This document shows positions 33,078 to 41,601 of a stretch of DNA of 64,000 nt, piece after piece; positions within the stretch are counted from its first letter, which is position 1; the number at the start of each line of letters is the position of its first letter. The notes under the pieces are model-generated. The model saw only the letters and a list, made by a program, of their open reading frames with translations, ran no database searches and was not told the origin of the DNA. This DNA comes from Kribbella pratensis (lineage in GTDB: Bacteria > Actinomycetota > Actinomycetes > Propionibacteriales > Kribbellaceae), in the NCBI RefSeq assembly GCF_004365355.1, contig NZ_SODP01000001.1, positions 2,673,473 through 2,737,472 on the forward strand, given 5' to 3'. A program made the position numbers and the translations under genes.

Positions 33078-35816
33078 TCAGTTGTCGTTCTCTCCTGCTG
33101 GGATGATCGCGCCCGGTACGTCGTTCGGCGCGACGATCTTGGTCTCGCCGGGGTACGGCGTCGACCAGTTGTGCGCCTCGTACCAGTCGTAGTGGTTCAT
33201 CTGCGACGGGTTCGCGAAGTCGGCCTTGGCGTTCGGGCCGGTGGTCCGCTGCTGGTCCTTCCACGCCGACCAGGTCGCGGCCATCGCGGTCATGCTCGCC
33301 GGAACGGCGGCCGTGGGTGCCGGCGCGACGTTCGGGTTCTGCGCCGCGGGAACGTCCGCGCCACAGGTCGGCAGCGGGCTCACGCCGCCGGTCAGCGAGG
33401 TCCGGTTCGGGACCGCGGTGAACGGGGTGTAGTCCGGCTTGTTGGTGAACGCGCCGAACATCGGGGTGGCCGCGGTGTCCTTCTGGTTCATCGGGTGGAT
33501 CCCGAGGATCTGCTCGATGGTCCGCATCATCATGATCTGCGTGTAGTAGTGGCTGTCCGTGACGCCGTGCTGCGCGTACGGGCTGATGATCTGGATCGGC
33601 GCCCGGTGCCCGTCGACGTGGTCGAGCCCGGCCTGCGAGTCGTCCTCGACGATGAAGATCGCCGAGTCCTTCCAGTACTTGCTGTGCGTGATCGCGTCAA
33701 CGGTCCGGCCGACGGCCAGGTCGTTGTCGGCCACCTGCGCCGGGCCGTTCGCGGTCCCGCCGGTGTGGTCGTTGGAGTACCAGAACATGTTCAGGTTCGC
33801 CGGACCGTTCTTCTTGAAGTCCTTCTCCCAGACCTGTTCCTTGTAGATGTCCGGCACCGTGGTGTCGAACTGCGGGAAGCCCTGGACCGCCACGTTGTTC
33901 AGCGACGGGATCGCCGAGCCGACCTGGATCGGGTACTTCGTGTCGGCACCGCCCTGCATCTGCTTGGTGTCGCAGTACAGGTTCTGCCAGCTCGCACCAG
34001 CCGGCTTCTTCTCGATCGACAGGAACTCGCCGTAGTCCTTGACGCTCTTGCCGGCCGCCTGGGCCCCGGTCCAGATGAAGCCGCTGGCCTGGTGGCCGAG
34101 GGCATCGTTCTCGGTGTCGTAGCTGCGCAGGTACTCACCGGCCGAGGACTCGGTGTACTCCGGGTTGTCGGCCTGCATCAGCCAGTTGTGACCCTCGGCG
34201 GAGTTCGTGCCGACGTCGTAGGTGTTGTCGTACAGCCCGAACTGCTTGGCCAGCGCGTGCTGGTTCGGCGTCACGTTCTCGCCGTACTGCGTCAGCGCCG
34301 GGTCGCCGTTGCCGGTCGGGATATCGCCGTACACCTGGTCGTAGGTGCGGTTCTCCTTGACGAGCAGGAACACGTGCTTGATCGTCGAGGGGTCACCGAG
34401 CTTGGCCGGGACCGCGACCGGGGCGCGGTGCCCCTTGTCGGTGGCCAGCTGGGCCGAGTTCTTGGTCCAGCCGTTCTGCGCGAAGACCGTCGCGGTGTAC
34501 TTCGAGATCGCGTGGTCGTCGGGCAGCTGGAACTTGGTCAGGCTGGACGTGGTGTCGTGCGTACCGTGGCCGGCGGCCGTGGTGTCGCGACGGGCGTCGA
34601 TACCGCGGGTGTTGGAGACGACGATGTCCTTGCCGACCTGGGCGAGCTCGGCCGGGAAGTAGTCGGTCGGCAGCAGACCCACGTAGCTGACCGGCTCCAG
34701 CGGGTTGCGGAACTTGTAGACCGCGACCGCGTTCGCGCGGCCGAGCGACACCAGCAGGTGCCCGTCGTCGGTCAGCGTGATGCCGTCGGGCTCGTAGCCG
34801 ACCTTGGCCTCGGCCCACGGCTGGGTGGTGATGGTCTGGGCGACCTTGTCCCACTTGGTGTTGATCACCGAGACCGTGTTGCTGGAGGTGTTCGCGACGA
34901 ACACGGCGCCGTTCTTGGCGTACACCGCGGTCGGGTGCAGACCGACCGGGATGCTGCCGACCGCGGCGGCCGGGTTCTTCGTGTCGATCACGCTGACCGT
35001 ACCGGTCGTGGTGATCGAGTTCTGGTTCGCGACGACCGGCGTGCCGTACGAGTCGAGCGTCGTGTCGCCGGGCTGCGCGGTCCGGCCGCCCTCGTTGCTC
35101 ACGTACAGCTTGTTGCCGACCATCACCATGTCGCGCGGCGCGTTGCCGGTCGCCCAGCTCTGCGTGATCGTGCCGGTGGCGGTGTCGATCGCGACGACCC
35201 GGTTCTGGCCGTTCACCGCGGCGTACGCCGTCTTGGAGTCGGCCGAGAAGACGACCTCACTGGCGAGCGCGTGCTTGGCACCGTCGGCGGCGATCGTGAC
35301 GAACGTCGGGTTCGCGAGCGAGCCGTCCGCGTTCACGTCGAACCGGCGGTAGCCGTCGGTCTGGCCGAGCCACAGCTGCTTGCCGTCGGGCGAGTACGTC
35401 GGGCCTTCCTGGCCGATGTCGTTGCCCGGGATCTTCAGGTCCGCGGCGGCGTTGTTGCCGACGTACTGCTGGACCTTCCAGTTCTTCAGGTCGACGATCG
35501 CCAGCGCCATCCCGCCGTCCGTCACGCCGGCGGCCAGGTGGCTGCCGTCCGGACTCGTGCTGGACGACATGATCTTGCCCTTCTGGAGGACGAGACGGTC
35601 GCCGATCGGCTTGATGTACTGGTCGGACGAAACGACCTGACCCTTGTCCGTGACCTGGCCGACCTGGTCGTGACCGAAGCCGGTCGTCGAGGCGACCGCG
35701 GTCCCGGCCAGTGCCACCGCGATCGCAGTAGTACCGGCTGTCACCAGTGGTACTCTGCGTCGCAAGGGGCTGGACGGACCCTTTTCGTCACGCCTGCGGC
35801 GGCGTGTTACCTGCAT
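33078..35816 (-). CDS. secreted YncE-like propeller plus phosphoesterase (alkaline phosphatase superfamily)
   Basis: A 912-residue exported protein. The Arg-rich N-terminus RRRRRDEKG then RRRVPLV and a hydrophobic stretch to VAS form a Sec or Tat signal. Residues ~60-440 are a YncE-type seven-bladed propeller (VSVIDTKNPAAAVGSIPVGL; GNKLYVSNEGG). Residues ~480-800 are a phosphoesterase domain of the phospholipase C/acid phosphatase kind (KHVFLLVKENRTYDQVYGDI; WLMQADNPEYTESSAGEY; FIVEDDSQAGLDHVDGHRAP). It presumably cleaves phosphate esters outside the cell. Third gene behind the ABC-2 pair. Confidence 0.85.
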   Translation of the reverse strand: MQVTRRRRRDEKGPSSPLRRRVPLVTAGTTAIAVALAGTAVASTTGFGHDQVGQVTDKGQVVSSDQYIKPIGDRLVLQKGKIMSSSTSPDGSHLAAGVTDGGMALAIVDLKNWKVQQYVGNNAAADLKIPGNDIGQEGPTYSPDGKQLWLGQTDGYRRFDVNADGSLANPTFVTIAADGAKHALASEVVFSADSKTAYAAVNGQNRVVAIDTATGTITQSWATGNAPRDMVMVGNKLYVSNEGGRTAQPGDTTLDSYGTPVVANQNSITTTGTVSVIDTKNPAAAVGSIPVGLHPTAVYAKNGAVFVANTSSNTVSVINTKWDKVAQTITTQPWAEAKVGYEPDGITLTDDGHLLVSLGRANAVAVYKFRNPLEPVSYVGLLPTDYFPAELAQVGKDIVVSNTRGIDARRDTTAAGHGTHDTTSSLTKFQLPDDHAISKYTATVFAQNGWTKNSAQLATDKGHRAPVAVPAKLGDPSTIKHVFLLVKENRTYDQVYGDIPTGNGDPALTQYGENVTPNQHALAKQFGLYDNTYDVGTNSAEGHNWLMQADNPEYTESSAGEYLRSYDTENDALGHQASGFIWTGAQAAGKSVKDYGEFLSIEKKPAGASWQNLYCDTKQMQGGADTKYPIQVGSAIPSLNNVAVQGFPQFDTTVPDIYKEQVWEKDFKKNGPANLNMFWYSNDHTGGTANGPAQVADNDLAVGRTVDAITHSKYWKDSAIFIVEDDSQAGLDHVDGHRAPIQIISPYAQHGVTDSHYYTQIMMMRTIEQILGIHPMNQKDTAATPMFGAFTNKPDYTPFTAVPNRTSLTGGVSPLPTCGADVPAAQNPNVAPAPTAAVPASMTAMAATWSAWKDQQRTTGPNAKADFANPSQMNHYDWYEAHNWSTPYPGETKIVAPNDVPGAIIPAGENDN

Positions 35817-35840
35817 GGGATTGATCCCTTCGGGTTGGCC

Positions 35841-37205
35841 TTACTTGGCAGGTAGCAGTTCGATGTTGCCGTCGAACTGCCACAGTGGGTTCGGTTCGTC
35901 CCCGGACGGGGTCCGGACCAGGAAGAAGCCGTTCACTTCTTTCGGTCCGTCCCCGTCGGACACGTACCGACCGAGTGGGTTGATGTCGAGCTGGTAGATC
36001 GCCGAGCCGGCGACCTCCACCCCTGGGATGTGCCAGCTGATGACGCACCGCCAGTCGTTGCCAGGCCCCTTCGCGGCAACCTGGTCCCCGCCCTTGGTGC
36101 ATTCCGCGGCGCTCTGCAGTTGCTCCTCGGTGACATCGGCCCGATTGAGCTGCTTGGTCTGCAGGCGGTAGAGATGCGCGAATTCGGTCGCGACGGCCTT
36201 CTGCACCTTGTCCTGGTCGATGCCCGAACCGACGCCGCTCACCGGAGCGATGACCGCGGTGCTGACCACGAGCAATCCGACGAGGGGCAGCAGGCCGGCC
36301 GTCAACGCCCGGCGGCCGGAGCCGTCGTTCGTCGGGTTCGTGAAGTCACGGCGTACGAAGAGGAAGTAAGCGAGGCCAGTGGCGACGATCGTCCAGACCA
36401 GGCTGACCGCGACGCCGATCAGCAACGGCCCGCGCTGTGCCGGGCTCGTGAAGAGGCCGTTCCAGCTGATGAAGGCGTAGCCGGGAAGGGCGAGGCGGAA
36501 CGCGACCGGGACCGGGAGTTGCTGCACGATCTGCATCGCCAGCGCAACCACTGCCGGGAGAAGCAGGCCCATCGGCGACCGGCCGAGTGCGACCGAGCCG
36601 AGCAGGCCGATAGCGGCCAGGGCCAGGGTCGGAGCAAGTGCACACAGCCAGGCGAGCAGGACCGCCCCGGCCGCGTGGCCCGGCGAGAGCAGATGTCCGT
36701 CGAGTCCGATCAGCTCGCGGTTGCCGACAACCAGCAGGCCGCTGACCGTGCTGGAGACAACCAGTCCGATCACCAGCACGAGGATGATGCTCAGACTGGC
36801 CAGTGCCTTCGAGACGAAGATCCGGCGCGGCGAGCGCACCGCGACCAGCAGGTGCCGCCAGGTGCCGAGGCGGTCCTCGGACGCGAACACGTCACCGGCG
36901 ACCAGCGACGTGAGCAGCGGCAGCGCCCACGATCCCGAGAAGCCGAGCAGGACCAGTGGACCGGCCCAGCCGGTCGCATGCATCATCCGGCCGAACAGAG
37001 TGTCGACCGGGAGCGAGGCCTGCTGGCTGATGATCGCGACGAAAGCCGCGGGGGCGAGCCAGCACGCGATGATCAGGACCCGGACGCGCCACTGCGAGAG
37101 CAGTTTGACGAGTTCGAAGCGATACCCGCGGGAAACCGGGACCTTGCGGACCACAAGCGTGCCGGCAGTGACGGCACTGGTGTCGGTGGCGGCGGTAGCC
37201 GTCAT
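35841..37205 (-). CDS. ABC-2 type permease with C-terminal exported domain
   Basis: A 454-residue membrane protein: a cytoplasmic N-terminus, about six helices at ~40-270 (VLIIACWLAPAAFVAIISQQ; GPLLIGVAVSLVWTIVATGL), one more at ~310-330 (LTAGLLPLVGLLVVSTAVIA), then a ~125-residue hydrophilic tail with one pair of cysteines (SAAECTKGG, WRCVISW). The tail should face outside. The substrate is unknown. Start overlaps the ATPase stop by one base (TGATG). Followed 24 nt later by the secreted phosphoesterase. Confidence 0.82.
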   Translation of the reverse strand: MTATAATDTSAVTAGTLVVRKVPVSRGYRFELVKLLSQWRVRVLIIACWLAPAAFVAIISQQASLPVDTLFGRMMHATGWAGPLVLLGFSGSWALPLLTSLVAGDVFASEDRLGTWRHLLVAVRSPRRIFVSKALASLSIILVLVIGLVVSSTVSGLLVVGNRELIGLDGHLLSPGHAAGAVLLAWLCALAPTLALAAIGLLGSVALGRSPMGLLLPAVVALAMQIVQQLPVPVAFRLALPGYAFISWNGLFTSPAQRGPLLIGVAVSLVWTIVATGLAYFLFVRRDFTNPTNDGSGRRALTAGLLPLVGLLVVSTAVIAPVSGVGSGIDQDKVQKAVATEFAHLYRLQTKQLNRADVTEEQLQSAAECTKGGDQVAAKGPGNDWRCVISWHIPGVEVAGSAIYQLDINPLGRYVSDGDGPKEVNGFFLVRTPSGDEPNPLWQFDGNIELLPAK

Positions 37206-38143
37206 CAGTTGTTCTCCTGCTGCTCGGTGAGGGCGAGGAAGGCTGCTTCGAGGGGCGATACGACCGGCGCGAGTTCGCGGACGGCGATCTCTTCCTCGAC
37301 GAGCCGCTTCACGAATTCGTCCAGCGCCGGGATCGTCGCCGAGATCACCAGCAACTCGACTCCGTCCTTGACGGTGTCTTCGTCGCGCAGCCGGATCCCG
37401 TTCGTCTGGCGGGCGATCCGGCGGGCGGCCGCCGGGTTCGAGGTGAGAACCCGGTAGTCGAGCTCGCTGTCCTCCGAGGCCAGCTTGCTGATCGGTCCCG
37501 AGAACGCGACCCGTCCGGCCGACAGGATCGTCACCTCGGAGCAGAGCTGCTCGACGTCGTCCATCCGGTGACTCGAGAGCATCACCGCCGTACCGTCCGC
37601 GGCCAGGCGGGTGAGTACGCCGTACACGTGCTTCTTGCCGGCCGGGTCGAGGCCGTTGGACGGCTCGTCGAGAATCAGCAGCCTGGGCTTGGTGAGGAGC
37701 GCGGCCGCCAGGCCGAGGCGCTGGCGCATGCCGAGCGAGAAGCCGCGGACGCGGTCGTCGGCGACATCGGTGAGGCCGACCTGGGCGATGGCCTCGTCGA
37801 TGTTCATCGTCTGCGTCTCGTCACCGCGCAGCGCGGCCAGGGCCGCGAGGTTCTGTCTGGCGGTCATCGACGGGTACAGGCCGGGACCGTCGACGAAGCC
37901 GGCGACCCCTACCGGTACAGCGAGGGCTCGGCCGACCGGCGTACCGAGGATTTCGAGCGTGCCGCGGTCGGCGACGGCGAGTCCGAGCAGCAGGCCGAGG
38001 AGCGTGGTCTTGCCGGCGCCGTTCGGTCCGACGATGCCGTGGATCTGGCCTGGTGCGACGTCGAGGTCGACGCCGTCGAGCGCGACGACCTCACCGAAGT
38101 ACTTGGTGATTCCGCGAGCACGGACAGCGGGCGGTGTGTCCAT
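37205..38143 (-). CDS. ABC transporter ATP-binding protein
   Basis: A 312-residue ATPase partner of the adjacent permease. Walker A GPNGAGKTTLLG (about 40), signature FSLGMRQRLGLAAALL, Walker B LLILDEPSNGLD, and switch histidine LSSHRMDD. The C-terminal ~80 residues form the extra domain seen in drug/lantibiotic-type ABC-2 exporters. ATG 38143 is preceded by a -10-like TAATGT ending 7 nt upstream, so the mRNA is probably leaderless; there is no ribosome site. Confidence 0.93.
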   Translation of the reverse strand: MDTPPAVRARGITKYFGEVVALDGVDLDVAPGQIHGIVGPNGAGKTTLLGLLLGLAVADRGTLEILGTPVGRALAVPVGVAGFVDGPGLYPSMTARQNLAALAALRGDETQTMNIDEAIAQVGLTDVADDRVRGFSLGMRQRLGLAAALLTKPRLLILDEPSNGLDPAGKKHVYGVLTRLAADGTAVMLSSHRMDDVEQLCSEVTILSAGRVAFSGPISKLASEDSELDYRVLTSNPAAARRIARQTNGIRLRDEDTVKDGVELLVISATIPALDEFVKRLVEEEIAVRELAPVVSPLEAAFLALTEQQENN

Positions 38144-38150
38144 GGTGAAT

Positions 38151-38180
38151 ACATTAGTAACCGATGTACGGCGAGGTGAA
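38151..38180 (-). promoter_or_regulatory. putative leaderless promoter of the ABC-2 operon
   Basis: Minus-strand TTCACC (38175-38180) and TAATGT (38151-38156) are 18 nt apart. The -10 ends 7 nt before ATG 38143, which places the transcript start at or next to the start codon. Confidence 0.5.
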
Positions 38181-38230
38181 GACCGAGCGTTAACAAATGG
38201 CGAACTGGAAGCGGCTCTTTCGGCCAAACG

Positions 38231-38289
38231 TCTCAGCGGCTTCTCAGTTGCCCTCTCGGCGGCCCTCTCAGGGGCCTTCCAGCGGCCCT
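38231..38289. repeat. imperfect 11-12 nt tandem repeats
   Basis: Five degenerate units of a CTCTCAGCGGCC-like sequence (TCTCAGCGG, TTCTCAGTTG, CCTCTCGGCGG, CCTCTCAGGGG, TTCCAGCGGCC) between two minus-strand genes, reaching the stop of the ferritin-fold gene. Confidence 0.45.
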
Positions 38290-39304
38290 AGCGTCGTCGC
38301 TCCGGATCAATGTAGAGGAACGTCGGGCCAGCCACCGTGTCGTCGTCCTCGCTCAGCTGCATGAGCTTGAGCGCCCCGGCCCTCAGGCCGTACATCGCCC
38401 GGACAGAGTCGCGGATCAGGGCCGGCTCACCGGTGAACGCCTGCTCGAGGACGTACAGCAGCGTGCAGTACGAGTCGTCGAACTCCTCCTGCGCGGCGCG
38501 GATCTGCGCGTTGTCCGATCGGTGCGGGCTCGGCTGCATCGGGGATACTCCGGCGAGGTCCAGCGCGACCGGCTCGCCGGTCGGACCGGACTGCGGGGTG
38601 TCGCCGCGCCGGTAGCGCCGGCCGAGCTCGAGCTCCTTGAACCGGAAGTAGTGCGCGACCTCGTCGCGGTCCGGGTGGAAGATGTCGTGGTCGCCGTCCC
38701 AGACCTCGCCGCGCGACGTGCCCTCCCCCTGCTCGACGATCTCGTCCAGTGCGGCCAACGCCGACGCGAGATCGGTGACGGGCTGCACTGTGCCGCCGGT
38801 GTGATGGAACGCTCCCACCGTCACCTGACGCGCCGGGTCGCCGGAGAACACCTTCTCCTCGCCGAGCGTCTCGCAGAGGTACCGCAGACCTTCCTCGATC
38901 GCGTCGTAGAACTGCGCAATCGTCTCGTAGTGATCGCTCTGCGCCGCTGAGCCCGGCGCTTCGGGCTTCTCGAGCCGCAGGAACATCTCCAGCGCCTCGG
39001 GACCGAACGGCAACAGCGACAGCTCGACCTGACCGTGCGGAAGCCGGCGCGGGTACCCGGGCAGCATGCCCGGATAGTCCAGCCGCGGTTCGCCGCCGAC
39101 GGCGTTCAACAGGTTGGCCGTCAGCGAGAGGTGGATCATCTCCTCGACGAACACGCTGCTCACCAGCTCGACCGCATCCGGGTTCCGCGCCGGGTCCAGG
39201 GAATAGAGCGCACACAGGTACGGCGGGAGTGTGGCGTGCTCTAGCTCGATCGCCCACTGCAGGTGCTGATGAAGGTCGTCAACGGTCTCGATGCGCTGGC
39301 TCAT
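38288..39304 (-). CDS. VioB-type ferritin-like domain protein
   Basis: A 338-residue protein of the ferritin-like family related to the C-terminal domain of VioB (iminophenyl-pyruvate dimer synthase). Helices carry AIELEHATLPPYLCALYSLD near the start and VFVEEMIHLSLTANLLNAVG (ExxH) at about 50-70. Further acidic/His residues are in DRDEVAHYFRFKELELGRRY. It is a likely diiron or metal-binding enzyme with unknown substrate. ATG 39304 is family-like. Divergent from the frameshifted cupin, with which it may have shared a function. Confidence 0.8.
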   Translation of the reverse strand: MSQRIETVDDLHQHLQWAIELEHATLPPYLCALYSLDPARNPDAVELVSSVFVEEMIHLSLTANLLNAVGGEPRLDYPGMLPGYPRRLPHGQVELSLLPFGPEALEMFLRLEKPEAPGSAAQSDHYETIAQFYDAIEEGLRYLCETLGEEKVFSGDPARQVTVGAFHHTGGTVQPVTDLASALAALDEIVEQGEGTSRGEVWDGDHDIFHPDRDEVAHYFRFKELELGRRYRRGDTPQSGPTGEPVALDLAGVSPMQPSPHRSDNAQIRAAQEEFDDSYCTLLYVLEQAFTGEPALIRDSVRAMYGLRAGALKLMQLSEDDDTVAGPTFLYIDPERRR

Positions 39305-39407
39305 ACCCGTTAAGACAGAGCAGCCCCCTGCCGTGTGACCGTCACACACCACCACGCTGACCGGTCTTTCCTGCAGAGATCCACTACCGACTGGAAGGTG
39401 ACCTTCG

Positions 39408-39820
39408 ATGACCGATACGACCGAGCAGCGGTCCACGACCTGGCAGAACGCGTTCACGATGTTGCAGGAGATCGAGCCGCCGTTCGTCCCCGAGGGCTTT
39501 CATGCGATGACGGTGGTGATCGACTATGCCGCGGCGATCCGGGTGCGCCGCCGCACCGGCACTCCGGGCCGGCGTTCGGGTACGTCGTCGAAGGCGAGAT
39601 GTTGTTCGAGCTGGAGGGTGAGGCGCCGCGGGTGATCAAGGCGGGTGAGGCGTTCTGGGAGCCGGGTGGTGACGTGATCCACTACAGCGACGGCAACAAC
39701 CGGTCCGACATCCCGCTGAAGTTCACCGTGACGATGCTGTGCGCGCCGGACGGGCAGATGATCACGCTGGTCGGTGAGGACGAGCTGGCTGAGCGTGCGG
39801 ATCGGCGGGTGCGGGCCTAG
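39408..39820 (+). pseudogene. cupin-domain protein with a single-base frameshift
   Basis: ATG 39408 (GGAAGGTGACC upstream) opens a frame reading MTDTTEQRSTTWQNAFTMLQ through to AMTVVIDYA, then leaves the family sequence. The cupin core continues in the next frame as GDPGAPPHRHSGPAFGYVVE-GEMLFELEGEAPRVIKAGEAF-WEPGGDVIHY to a stop at 39820. The two parts join with one missing base at about 39531-39534. The metal-site histidines (PHRH) are in the second part. It is either a recent pseudogene or a sequencing error. The stop overlaps the convergent ABC exporter gene by 4 nt. Confidence 0.85.
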
Positions 39821-41601
39821 CGGTAGGCGCGGGCCTGGAGTTCGAAGAGTTCGGCGTACCGCCCGCCCGCTGCGAGCAGGTCGGGGTGAGTGCCGAACTC
39901 TTCGACCCGGCCGTCGTGCATGACGACGATCAGGTCGGCCATCCGGACGGTCGAGAACCGGTGTGAGACCAGGACCGTGATCCCGCCGGTCTCAGCCGCG
40001 GCGACCTTCGCTGCCTCGGCGTACTGCTCGTAGAGCCGGTGTTCGGCCTCCGGGTCGAGCGCTGCGGTCGGCTCATCGAGCAGCAACAGCAGCGGGCGTT
40101 CGCGCATGAACGCACGGGCCAGCGCGAGCCGCTGCCACTGGCCGCCGGACAGCTCGACGCCGTCGGTGAACTTCTTGCCCAGTTGAGAGTCCAGACCGTG
40201 CGGCAACCCGGCGATCACCGACTCCGCATCTCCGCGCGCGATCGCGGTGTGGACTGCGTCCTCGTCGCCGGCCCGCGCCACGTCACCGATCGCGACGACC
40301 TCGCGCGCGGTCAGCTCGAACTTCACCAAGTCCTGGAAGCCGGCCGAGAGCTGCGATCGCCACTCGTCCGGCTGGATCGTCGCGAGGTCCACGCCGTCGA
40401 TCCGAATGCTTCCGGTCGTCGGGTCGTACATCCGCGCGAGCAGCTTGACCAGGGTCGTCTTCCCGGCGCCGTTCTCCCCCACCAGCGCGACCGCCGCACC
40501 GGCCGGCAGCGTGAGGCTGATGCCGCTGAGCACAGCGGATTCCGAGCCAGGGTAGGAGAATCCGACGTCTCGCAGCTCGATCCCCGAGGTGAGACGCTCC
40601 GGGGCCGGGGTCGCGCTGGAGCGCCACGAGTTCTGCTTCGCGTACTCGCGCAGCCAGTCGTAGCGGCTGAAGCTGCGCACGACCTCGCCCACCCAGTACA
40701 CGTTCTGGGCGATGCCGCCGGTCATCTGATCGACCTGCGGCGCGAGCAGCAGCACCAGTACGACGTCGCCCGCGGTGGCCTGCCCGTCCCGGGCCAGTGC
40801 GATCACCCAGACGATCGCGGCGGCGTACGCGAGGCCGAACACGAGCCGCACCGAGCCGTCGACCTTCCCGCCCCAACGCGCAGCGGCAACGCGGCGCTCG
40901 AACCGCTCGGTCTGCAGCGCGAAGATCCTGTCGAGCAAGACCTTCCCGAGTCCGAACACCCGCAGCTCGAGACCGGTCCGCGGATCCTTCGCCACCTCGA
41001 TCAGCCGGTCGACCAGGCGCTCCTGCGGCAGCGAGTCCTCCCACGCCTTCTGCTGCCGAGTGCTGCTCAGGTACGCCGACCAGATGCGCGCGCCACCCAG
41101 CAACGGGAGAATCAGCAACAGCGGATGCACGGACCCGAGCAGCGCGAGGACCGTCACGGTGTTCGTCACCGTGGCGAAGGCCCACAACAGCACCTCTGCG
41201 CCGACGCCCATCCGCCAGGCACGTTCACGCACCAGCTCGAGCCGGTCGGCGACATCTGGCCGCTCGTGGTGGGACAGCCCGGGGATCCCAGCCGTCACGT
41301 CCAGCAGGTCCGCGTGCACGCGACCGGCCATCCGCTCCTGCGCGGTGTCCTGCAACGGCCATCCCAGTCCGTCGGCGACGAACGAGATGGCGAGGCAGCC
41401 GACGATGATCGCGATGCCGAGAGCGATCGTGCTCGACTGGTCCGACGCGATCCCGTCGACGAGCCGGCTCACGCCGTACGTCTGGATCGGTGCGGTGATG
41501 GCGCGGGCCGCGACGAGTACGGCCGAGATCGTCATCAGCCCGGGCGCCGCGCGGAACGACGTACCCAGCCAGAGGGCGAGGATGCGGAACGTCTTAGGCA
41601 T
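39817..41601 (-). CDS. ABC exporter half-transporter, ATPase and membrane domain (subunit 2)
   Basis: A 594-residue fused exporter half. A six-helix membrane domain at ~1-320 is followed by an ATPase at ~345-590: Walker A GENGAGKTTLVKL, signature LSGGQWQRLALARAF, Walker B LLLLDEPTAALD, and H-loop LVSHRFSTVR. It overlaps the preceding exporter gene by 8 nt, so the two probably work as a heterodimer. The substrate is unknown; a peptide, lipid or drug is possible. Confidence 0.93.
   Translation of the reverse strand: MPKTFRILALWLGTSFRAAPGLMTISAVLVAARAITAPIQTYGVSRLVDGIASDQSSTIALGIAIIVGCLAISFVADGLGWPLQDTAQERMAGRVHADLLDVTAGIPGLSHHERPDVADRLELVRERAWRMGVGAEVLLWAFATVTNTVTVLALLGSVHPLLLILPLLGGARIWSAYLSSTRQQKAWEDSLPQERLVDRLIEVAKDPRTGLELRVFGLGKVLLDRIFALQTERFERRVAAARWGGKVDGSVRLVFGLAYAAAIVWVIALARDGQATAGDVVLVLLLAPQVDQMTGGIAQNVYWVGEVVRSFSRYDWLREYAKQNSWRSSATPAPERLTSGIELRDVGFSYPGSESAVLSGISLTLPAGAAVALVGENGAGKTTLVKLLARMYDPTTGSIRIDGVDLATIQPDEWRSQLSAGFQDLVKFELTAREVVAIGDVARAGDEDAVHTAIARGDAESVIAGLPHGLDSQLGKKFTDGVELSGGQWQRLALARAFMRERPLLLLLDEPTAALDPEAEHRLYEQYAEAAKVAAAETGGITVLVSHRFSTVRMADLIVVMHDGRVEEFGTHPDLLAAGGRYAELFELQARAYR

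Noticed and set aside
33171..35855. 894-residue plus-strand open frame
   Set aside because: Antisense to the secreted phosphoesterase; Val/Arg/Asp-rich low-complexity translation without family features.
39531..39534. Programmed frameshift in the cupin gene
   Set aside because: No slippery heptamer, stimulatory hairpin or internal Shine-Dalgarno is evident. A plain one-base deletion or sequencing error is simpler.
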